This document shows positions 8,201-14,897 of a DNA stretch of 14,897 nt, piece by piece. How positions within the stretch are numbered: the stretch's first letter is position 1; every line of letters starts with the position of its first letter. Position numbers and translations under genes: made by a program. Below the pieces are notes generated by a model. The model did not search any database. It had not been told where the DNA came from and saw only the letters and a list, made by a program, of their open reading frames with translations. The stretch comes from Ettlia oleoabundans (taxonomy: Eukaryota > Chlorophyta > Chlorophyceae > Chlamydomonadales), in assembly GCA_019693395.1 (NCBI GenBank), contig JAAMXP010001144.1, positions 1 to 14,897 of the forward strand. The letters run 5' to 3'.

Positions 8201-11200
8201 GATCGGCACTCGGCAGCAGTGATGCCATCCCAAATAGCAGCGGCAACATCAACTGTAGCAGCAACAGCAGTGTTGATTGCGCAGCTGACTACCTAGCGGC
8301 TGCCCTACAGGACAACAGTAACAATAGCAGGCTGGATGCAAAACTGGCGGTGAGTCAGGCTAGCTAGTCTATATTGCTCAGTGCCCAATGTAGGTGAGGG
8401 AGAGCATTGCCCTTGGCAATTTATGGCGGCAATTCATACTAGTTGTGCTTTTTCCCATGCGAGTTTCATTTGTTTATGTGCAATAACCGATCTTCATTGT
8501 CTGTGTCAGGCCTCAAGGCTTTCTTTATGGGCGCAGCTGCTTGTCGGGAGCTGTCTGCCTGTCTTCATGTGGCCATACATCAAGGTTGCCTCCCTGCCCT
8601 CATTGCACATGCATAGCTGTGGAGAAGGCTATGGCAGCCATTGCTGCCAGAGCACTGGCTGCGGGCTATGCTGGAGGTAGGTGGGCCAGATGATCGTAGA
8701 TGGCTTATTGACTGTTCTACCGTGAACCTGGAAGGCTGATCGATTTGGCTATTTGGTTGCTTTTTGTGACCCATGTTATTAAGCCGAGTTACGGTTCCCT
8801 GCCCCGGTGCAGCCCTGCTTATCACACCAGCGGCTTGCCTGGGCTAATTTCACCCGTGAACCACCCAATTGATTCGCTCGCCCTCCTTCACCTACTAATT
8901 GTTCCTGCCCACCTCAGATCTGAGTCAGGTTGAGGGTCTGAATGCAGCCTACCTGTCAGCCCTGCAGTTTGCGGAGCATGCTGACTCAGCATTGCTGACT
9001 CAGCAGCTATACGCCACCGCAAACGACCTTGAAGCCTCTGCCGCGGCGGCAGCACTGCTGCAGCGGCTCAGGCAGGGTTCATCAGGTCACTTGAGCCTAC
9101 CCTCTGGCGGCGGCAACGCCACAGCTCAGCTGCTACTGACGGCGGCAACGGTGGCGGGCGTCAACGCCAAGGCAGCACCCTTGCAGCTTTGTTCCACTTT
9201 TGCGGGCACAAAGGCGGCAGCCAGCTGTGCAGCTCTAAATGCGGAGAGCGCAGTGTCCAAGGATGTTCGCTAGCTGCGCCGCCAGCAGGAGTTGTGGGCG
9301 GCGGAGGTTGGCATGCCATGGGGCGTTCCAGGCACAACACGGCGCAGCAATGCCACCGGTGACCTGCATTCAATGATGATTCCGCTGTACAGGTCAGGTC
9401 CGCGCCTGTTCAGCTAGTTGCACGACCTGCTTCGCTACCAACATTGCAAGTTGGCAGTTATTCTGCACGCGCACGCGCACGCGCACGCGTACGCACACGC
9501 GCACGCACACACGTTTTCTTTCTATCACCCCATATGCAGGCTTCTTTGCACTCAATCTGCGGAGCTACCACGCATGCGGAGTCCAGGTATGCTACTTCTA
9601 TTGAACGACCCCTTGTTGCTTCCTCTGCCATGCCTCGATCTACCTCTCATTTTTGCATTGCCACAGTCCCATCTGAACAGCCACCGTTGTAGTATTCCGC
9701 TCGCAACGTTCAAGGGCCAGGTTGTCAAACCCACGCCTAGTGTGCACATGCGCATGTGCGTCACTACAAATGGTTGATCACCCCATTTGCAGAGCACCGC
9801 CGCCTTACCCTGCTGATCTCTGGGGGCCTAGCATACATGTCCCTCGCCATTGAGCGGGTCTTTACATACTTGCCAGTAAGTGTTTGCAGCGCAGCACAAT
9901 CGTACTAGCAACACAATACGATTGGATACCTGCATGGTTGGGCAGGCAAGCAATGAACTAAGCCTCACACCGGCCTAGGAATGTGGCGAGAAAAATATCT
10001 CACCCATGTATCATGATTATGATGCTCGCACGGCATTGGCATCAACTGTCGCCTGTCATTGCTACTTGCTGTTCCGTCTTTCACGGAGCTGCTTCTGTCT
10101 GACAACCATTGCAGGTGTTCCTCAGCTTCCTGCTGTACCGTGACCCACCGCGGTATGCCCAGGACATCGCGCGTGCCATCGTTTCGGCAGCTGCCTTGTT
10201 CCGGGTCAGTTGACGTTATGCGTTGCTACAATCCCTACAGGGGAAGCCCAGTAGGATACATGCCTATGCTGCATATGCTTTGGGTACACCCCTTCTGTGT
10301 ATGGATTGTATTCATCAGAAACAAGATGCACCCTGGTAGCAACTCCCGTCACTTTATTGCTTCCCTTCCTCGGTTATGATCACTTTGTGCCTTCAACCTC
10401 CTGCCCAGCTCTTTCTGCGCTACCCTTTGCAGAAGCTGGCAGTATATTCCCTGCCAGCAATGTGTTGGGCGTTAGGTGCCCCACCTGCGCTTACGATCCT
10501 GATGTCCTTGGTGTTGTGGACAGGGTGGGTTGTCCAAACCGGACGCTTTCACACATTTGCAATAATTTTTCCAAGCAATGGCGTGTTGGAATTCAACATT
10601 TTTCTACCTCGCTACATGCACAGCTGTTCACCTTGCTGGCTAATTTGCTTGTACTGGGTGCCGACATTCGCACGTGTACCGCCAAATGACGTGATGAGGA
10701 ATAGTTCCCTCCTGGCATTGCTAGCATGGATCCCGTGCATCAGCTAGCAGCAGCCCTCTCTAAGCTCTACCACCCCACATGCCTGACTATTGCGTCCTTA
10801 GATTTCCTTGTCTCTTAGCCTTACTGCAGCCCGGCCGTGCTTTACCTACGGCCCCCGGGCCCCCTGCTTGTCTCCAGGGTTGAGCCGTGCGAGTGGCACA
10901 CAGGTGGGCGGGCAGCAGAGGCTGAGTTGCATCCGACCTGTGCACATCATGCATGCACGCTGAAAAACCAACGCTGGCAGTCATGCATGTGGCAGTCTGT
11001 CTGGTCGCTTCAACATGCATATGCAGCCACTGCCGCTGAGGTAGAGCGCATGGCGGGGCAGTGTTCCATCTGCTGGGAGGACATGCCGGGTGTCGACAGC
11101 AGTTCCTGCGATGATAGCGTCAGCCCAAATGAGCATAGCAGGCACAGCAGGCGCCGTGGTGTTGCTGACCAGCGGGCTGCAAAAGGGACTGCCGAGGGTG

Positions 11201-12390
11201 CAGACGCTCTCAAGGAACATTAAGGAGCGTTGGAGAAGCAGGCTGACCATGATCAGCAAGCAGCCTCCACGCCAGGCAGCGGCGGCGGCGCCCCTGCAGC
11301 TACTACTGAGGCGGCAGCAAACGGGGCTGCCGGTGCCAGCAGCAGTGTCGGTGCCCTGGAGGCTCTCGCGTGTGGCCATGCTTATCACAGGGCTTGCCTG
11401 CAGCAGTGGATGGCACACTGCAGCAGGTGGGCTGTGTGGAAATAACCATGGTACCACACGTGCCTTACTAGCATAGCACACGTGCCTTACTAGCATAGCA
11501 CACGTGCCTCAAACTGTTCAGCACTCTGCCGGGGGCACCCCAACATTTCACTCTGTGTTTGCCTGGATGCATCAGATCTGCCTGTTCAAGGGAGTAACGG
11601 AGGACTTCTTGCGCGATCTGTGCACGCTCGCAGCCCCTGTGTTGTCTTTCATCCTGCAGGCGCAGCATGTTTGCCTGCTCTATCTGCCAAACCAGGGTGC
11701 CGCTGCATACGCGCTACGTGCCGTACGATGACGAACAACAAGACACACCACGCCACCAGCCACCACCCAGGTCTGACGCCATCGAGGCCCGGCGAGGCAC
11801 GGCAGCAGAGGAGCGGGGTATACCAGGCCTGCAGGCGCTGCTGCAGGCGTTGGAGGTGAGCAGGACGAGGGCACGACTATAGGTCGCCAGCTGGCCTGCA
11901 CGCTGTTGCAATTTTGATTTCAATAAGTCAAGTGCCAAGTGCGCACATTCACAGGCCGACTTGCGAGTGCGCTTCGAGCCACCGCCAGGCAGGGAGGCGC
12001 TGCAGCCAGCCGGTGACGAACTTGGGGTAAGCAGCAGCACAAGCACACTTCTACTGAGCCATCCCTCAGTGTTTTCCGAGGGTAACTAAAAAAACAGCCC
12101 ACGCACTTGCCGCACACTGCGCGTGCTCTCAGTTGCCTACAAGTCTGACTTGTATGTGCATGCATAGCAGCTTGCAAGACTCTGGCGAGGTGCTTTGGCT
12201 AGTGCTCATGACTGCTTCGTCCACTCTGTGCTTTTGGCTTGTGCTTTAAATTTCAAAGCATTGTGTTCCCATTGTACCTTGGGTTAGCTGTCGCGCACCA
12301 CCGTGTATTGCTGGTGTCGTTATGCATGCGCAGCAACAGCTGCCACCAGCAGAGGCTGTGCTGCCACCACCTGGCGGAGACCCAGCTTGA
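5210..12390 (+). CDS. Polytopic membrane protein with C-terminal RING-H2 finger, probable E3 ubiquitin ligase, about 24 exons
   Basis: Probable membrane-anchored ubiquitin ligase. Exons: about 5210-5332 (end uncertain), 5568-5643, 6183-6295, 6599-6663, 6844-6936, 7331-7364, 7441-7576, 7687-7782, 7882-8050, 8128-8349, 8510-8552 or 8584, 8617 or 8628 to 8676, 8918-9150, 9274-9392, 9540-9586, 9793-9875, 10115-10204, 10409-10524, 10830-10903, 11027-11158, 11225-11426, 11660-11855, 11955-12026, 12334-12390 (TGA). Phases join cleanly except at 5332 and 8552-8628. About 880 residues. Hydrophobic stretches include VSLFMYGYFSGVLWVLYI, FVLSLGVLALQFLNQLL, MAALVLVLALSG, LVVHGVVPIVKLGALIAAA, LTLLISGGLAYMSLAIERVF, VFLSFLLY and a segment at 10409-10524. 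The RING follows ATAAEVERMAGQ, which recalls the Hrd1 pre-RING stretch ATPEEL. The layout resembles Hrd1, gp78 and TRC8, but no subfamily is assigned. The first ATG in the first supported exon is 5260; upstream exons may be missing. Membrane and RING assignment firm; exons 6-12 less so. Confidence 0.5.
6712..6747. repeat. 18-bp direct repeat, two copies, in an E3 ligase intron
   Basis: The unit gttaatggtgatcaacaa occurs twice in tandem, at 6712 and 6730. It lies in the intron between the exons ending at 6663 and starting at 6844. Confidence 0.5.
7109..7204. repeat. 32-bp tandem repeat, three copies, in an E3 ligase intron
   Basis: The core ctctgtctgttc followed by a caccaggctgttaccg tail starts at 7111, 7143 and 7175, an exact period of 32. 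Copies 2 and 3 are identical over the unit; copy 1 differs by one base (caac for cagc). The array lies in the 394-base intron 6937-7330. Confidence 0.5.
9464..9514. repeat. 51-bp perfect alternating purine-pyrimidine (CG/CA) tract
   Basis: From 9464 to 9514 every base alternates, mainly as gcgcac units repeated (gcacgcgcacgcgcac). It is rich in CpG steps. It ends about 25 bases before the acceptor of the E3 ligase exon at 9540, where a pyrimidine tract would normally start. CG/CA alternation is the classic Z-DNA-prone sequence. Confidence 0.5.
11059..11695 (+). other. RING-H2 zinc-finger domain of the E3 ligase, split over three exons
   Basis: The zinc ligands are CSIC (exon 11027-11158), CGH-x2-H-x2-C in CGHAYHRACLQQW (exon 11225-11426), and a second CSIC in FACSICQTRVPL (exon 11660-11855). 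This is the C3H2C3 order of RING-H2 domains. Trp in QQW sits where E2-contacting RINGs have a conserved Trp. About 76 residues separate ligands 2 and 3, against roughly 9 to 39 in the usual consensus. Ligands 6 and 7 are 15 apart. The residue after the last Cys is Gln rather than the frequent Arg or Lys. Confidence 0.5.
11455..11508. repeat. 22-bp tandem repeat, about 2.5 copies, with CACGTG palindromes
   Basis: The unit cacacgtgccttactagcatag starts at 11455, 11477 and 11499, the last being partial. Each contains the palindrome CACGTG. It lies in the intron after the RING exon that ends at 11426. Confidence 0.5.
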
Positions 12391-12825
12391 GCACCAGGAC
12401 GAAGGTCCGTGAGGGAGGAGCCGGCAGGAAGCTGCTCAACCTGTAGAGGAGCGGCTGCAGGGGCAACTGAAGCGTCAGGAGGTCGAACAGGGGCCGGGAC
12501 AGCAAACGAAGCTGTCGCTGGGCGATTGGAGCAGGGGGGCAACCCATTCTCGACCATGCTTGAAGCACGGTAGCAGGACCGACAGCAGGACCCAGAATAG
12601 CAGCAACGCCTGGGTAGATGCCTACGCTGGCATTGCAGCCGAAGCAACAGCGGCAGCACGGGTGTCAACTTGAGGCAGCTTGGGCTGCTTCTCATTGAGA
12701 TAGATAGGACTTGTGAGGTGGCGTGCGTTTGGTGGGTGCTTCAGCCCGTCGTACAGTCATTGCAATGGGGCATAAACAGTGGAAACTCCCTAGAAACCAC
12801 AGCTTGGGAGTTGCGTGCAGACCCA

Positions 12826-12830
12826 TGTAA
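12826..12830 (+). terminator. Candidate poly(A) signal TGTAA for the E3 ligase gene
   Basis: TGTAA, the pentamer used as poly(A) signal in volvocine green algae, occurs about 435 bases after the TGA at 12388-12390. The implied 3' UTR length is ordinary for such algae. The pentamer is short, so chance occurrence cannot be excluded. Confidence 0.5.
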
Positions 12831-13136
12831 TGTACAGAAAACATGTGGCCAAGCCTGTTGTACATATGTACTTCTGCCCAATTGTCTACTTGGCACGTTT
12901 CTGCAACTGGCATCGTGCAGCTCGAGTTAAACGCTTTTACTTCGCTGCAGTGGAACTAAAGCAGACGGGCATTGTCGCTGCATGAACCGCTCGTCTGCCA
13001 ATCGCAAGTGCGCTTGGACAGTATTTAAGTTGCACACAGGCATTCCTGCCCATGCAGTCTGGTATGCCGTGTCTGCTGTGGGCAGTGTAGATATAGGTGC
13101 CATCTCTGCTCTGCTGCTACTCCTTTTGTCGATAGA

Positions 13137-13141
13137 TTACA
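13137..13141 (-). terminator. Candidate poly(A) signal TGTAA (TTACA on plus) for the kinase gene
   Basis: This is the TGTAA on the minus strand noticed downstream of the proposed kinase stop at 13873, giving a 3' UTR of about 730 bases. Together with the plus-strand signal at 12826 it marks two convergent transcripts that end about 300 bases apart without overlapping. Confidence 0.5.
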
Positions 13142-13872
13142 TGCACTCAGTTGACAACGGCAGTTTGAGGGTGAATTAGAGAATAAGAATGAAGAGAGCA
13201 AGCCAGGAACTCATAACTGACTGCGCTGAAACAGAAAGTGGTCACTGCATGATGCAGGTGATGGGTGAGCGGATGCATGAAGAGTTTTTGTGAGAGTGAA
13301 GTCTTGAGGTGGTTGGAAGGTGCTGGTGATAGGGGGTGGGAACTGGGCGCCGGGGAGGGTCCCACAACGAGGCAAAGTTTTTGTACGCTTAAACGACTGC
13401 ATGCATCAATACGTGTGTGTATGTTTTTTTTTGCAACGATGTGTTCATAGAGCAGCCCACGATCGCCTCAACCTTTTTCATGTCGAACACAAGAAAGTGA
13501 GGGAGCCTATCCCGCCAGGGGCACAAAAACGAGAGCAAACCTAGTCTTGAAGGAGCGAAGGAACAGAAAGAAACGAAATGGGAAAAGCAGGAAAGAAAGA
13601 AAGCCAGTTATAAATGCCCTGACAAAAAAAATTCCTGGAGAGAGGGAAAGGCTAATGAAGGCTGATAATGTTGGTTAGTATGAACAAAAGGGTCTTTGGT
13701 TGGGGTTTGCCACCTGCAAGCTCGCTGGCTGGCAGGCAAAGACTGCACCAAGTGCCTAGTAGCGATTAATGGCGCTTACTGAGTAGTCATTGGCTTTGGC
13801 ATACCCTGCTGGCTTGCTGACCAACCAACAGAGCTGCAAGCGTGCGACAGGCTGCCGCAGCAGGCGGGGTTG

Positions 13873-14863
13873 TCAAAGTCGCCTGAGAGCCTGCCAAAAA
13901 GGCTGCTGCTGCGTGGCGTAACGAAATGGTCTTAGACGAGGGCCTCACAAACACCCACCTTGCTCCACTCCGCACGCTTGGAGCAGCAGCGGCCGCTGCC
14001 GCCGCCCCCGCCCGCTTCTGCTGCCACTCCTCCTGCTGCTGCTTGGCGGCACAACAAGGTTACTGTTCCGTCGCCCCGGTTGGAAAGACACTGTGGACAG
14101 ATTTCATGATGGTACTGCTGCCAGCTGCTGTACAGCTGCTGCCTCCCCACATGGGCAAGGCTACTGCAACTCCTCTGATTCCTCACATCGCTGCTGGGGC
14201 TGCTGCTGCGCCTGCTGGGCATGCTGTGGCAGCCCCTCTGCCTGCTGCGGCCCTGCAGGTTCTGCGACTGCGGCTGCACCCACCTCCAACCTGGGATTTT
14301 CTGCGTGCAGTGCCGGCTGCGAAGCCTGAGGTACCGGAATGGCTGCTGCATCTGCATGCGGTATCACTGCTGCTGCCGCGACTTGCTCTGGAACCGCCTG
14401 TTGGGGTGCTGCTTGCAGCTCCGGCACTGGCGGGTCTGTTGCCGCGCCCGCTGGTGGCGGCCATGCTTCTGCTGCTGCTTGGGCCTGCTGAGTGGCTGCC
14501 TGCATTGCCGTCACTGCCCCTGCTTGCCGTTCCGACACTGCCGCTGCCTGCTGAGCCGGCCCTGCCTGTGACGCTGGCAATACAGCTGCCCGTGCCCCTG
14601 CCACTGGCAGCGCTCCTGCGGTTGGCTGCTGGTGCGGAGCATCCTCCCCTTGCTGCTGCTCGTGCTCCTGCCCCTGCTGCTGTTGATGCTGGTGGCCCTC
14701 GAGCAGCAGCTTGGGCCGGGGCGGCACCACGCCCGGCGGCGGCGTGGCGGGGATGGCGCTCAGCCGTTCCACCAGCTGGAGGGCTGTGGGGCGAATGGAG
14801 GGGCGGGGCTCAAGGCACTCAAGAACGAGATTGCGAAGCTCCGGGGGACACTCGGCGGGCACC
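13873..14863 (-). CDS. Protein kinase, C-terminal end (subdomain XI plus Ala/Gln/Pro-rich tail), runs off right edge
   Basis: The exon starts at 14863 after the acceptor attgcag. Its first residues, VPAECPPELRNLVLECL followed by EPRPSIRPTALQLVERL, are the end of a Ser/Thr or TKL-type kinase domain. The RPT Arg is the conserved subdomain XI residue. Nucleotide-binding and catalytic loops would lie to the right of the window. The tail is a long low-complexity segment rich in Ala, Gln and Pro. Read straight on, the exon ends at TAG 14161. A better supported ending uses donor T/gtgagg at 14187, exon 13959-14041 and exon 13873-13908 ending in QQPFWQALRRL and TGA. Those junctions keep phase and use good splice sites, but the second intron is only 50 bases. 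The kinase call is firm; the tail exons are tentative. The specific kinase family cannot be named. Confidence 0.5.
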
Positions 14864-14897
14864 CTGCAATGGGGTGAGGTGGGTGGGGTGAGGTGGG

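Larger units (their letters stand above)
12391..13872. other. Convergent 3' region between the E3 ligase and kinase genes
   Basis: About 1.5 kb without a supported gene. The left part (12391-12690) still has patches of coding-like composition that switch frame and is treated as 3' UTR of the E3 gene. The middle holds the two TGTAA signals. From about 13150 to 13610 the plus strand is purine-rich, most strongly at 13549-13603. A few short ORFs occur, but none has splice borders or a recognisable motif. Confidence 0.5.

Noticed and set aside
12246..12695. 149-codon minus-strand ORF opposite the E3 ligase 3' end.
   Set aside because: It overlaps the last supported E3 exon. Its sequence is low-complexity with no motif or matching splice sites.
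7397..14163. Several TAG/TAA codons (7397, 9271, 11221, near 12573 and 12594, 14161) stand in Gln-rich contexts, suggesting a nuclear code with TAG/TAA read as Gln.
   Set aside because: Most can be explained as ends of introns (tag or taag acceptors) or as post-stop sequence. The ten Lon exons and the Gln-rich kinase exon, with dozens of Gln codons, contain no internal TAA or TAG, which would be unlikely if these codons were common for Gln. A transcript and tRNA survey would settle it.
13926..14891. 321-codon plus-strand ORF rich in Ala, Leu and Pro.
   Set aside because: It is antisense to the kinase exon, whose minus-strand frame shows a recognisable kinase subdomain. The plus frame has no motif.

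Overview
The window looks like nuclear DNA of a green alga, probably a chlorophyte of the Chlamydomonas/Scenedesmus kind. Genes are cut into many small exons (about 45 to 290 bases) by GT-AG introns. Coding frames prefer G or C at the third codon position. Proteins carry Ala-, Gln- and Ser-rich runs built from CAG/CTG/GCN triplets. The volvocine-type poly(A) signal TGTAA lies downstream of both gene ends that are visible. The clade is inferred from these features, not from an alignment.

Three protein genes can be supported. (1) On the minus strand, from 4199 down past the left edge, lies the 5' part of a gene for a mitochondrial Lon protease. Ten exons (418 codons, phases consistent at every junction) encode a mitochondrial presequence, a Ser-rich linker, the LON substrate-binding domain and the start of the coiled-coil region. 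The AAA+ and protease domains would lie outside the window. (2) On the plus strand, from about 5.2 kb to 12.39 kb, lies a polytopic membrane protein with a C-terminal RING-H2 finger, in about 24 exons. Its layout resembles the Hrd1/gp78/TRC8 class of ER-membrane ubiquitin ligases. (3) On the minus strand at the right edge lies the 3' end of a protein kinase gene: the last subdomain of the catalytic domain followed by a long Ala/Gln/Pro-rich tail.

The Lon and E3 ligase genes diverge from a shared spacer of roughly 1 kb (4200-5209). The E3 ligase and kinase genes converge on a spacer of about 1.5 kb (12391-13872) that holds one TGTAA on each strand. Lon and a membrane E3 ligase both act in organelle protein quality control, so a shared promoter is possible, but this is only an inference.

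The most unusual feature is a set of small tandem or dispersed duplications at the splice sites of the Lon gene. The acceptor and first coding bases of exon 3 are repeated four times at a 61-base period. Pieces of exons 5, 7 and 9 with their splice sites are also copied into neighbouring introns, and those copies have lost the splice dinucleotide. The E3 ligase is odd in having about 76 residues between the second and third zinc ligands of its RING, and in two exons that could be read straight through except for one TAG and one TAA. No tRNA, rRNA, CRISPR array, virus or intact transposon was recognised. [Form note: the answer gave no feature confidence values; every 0.5 is a placeholder required by the schema, not an estimate.]
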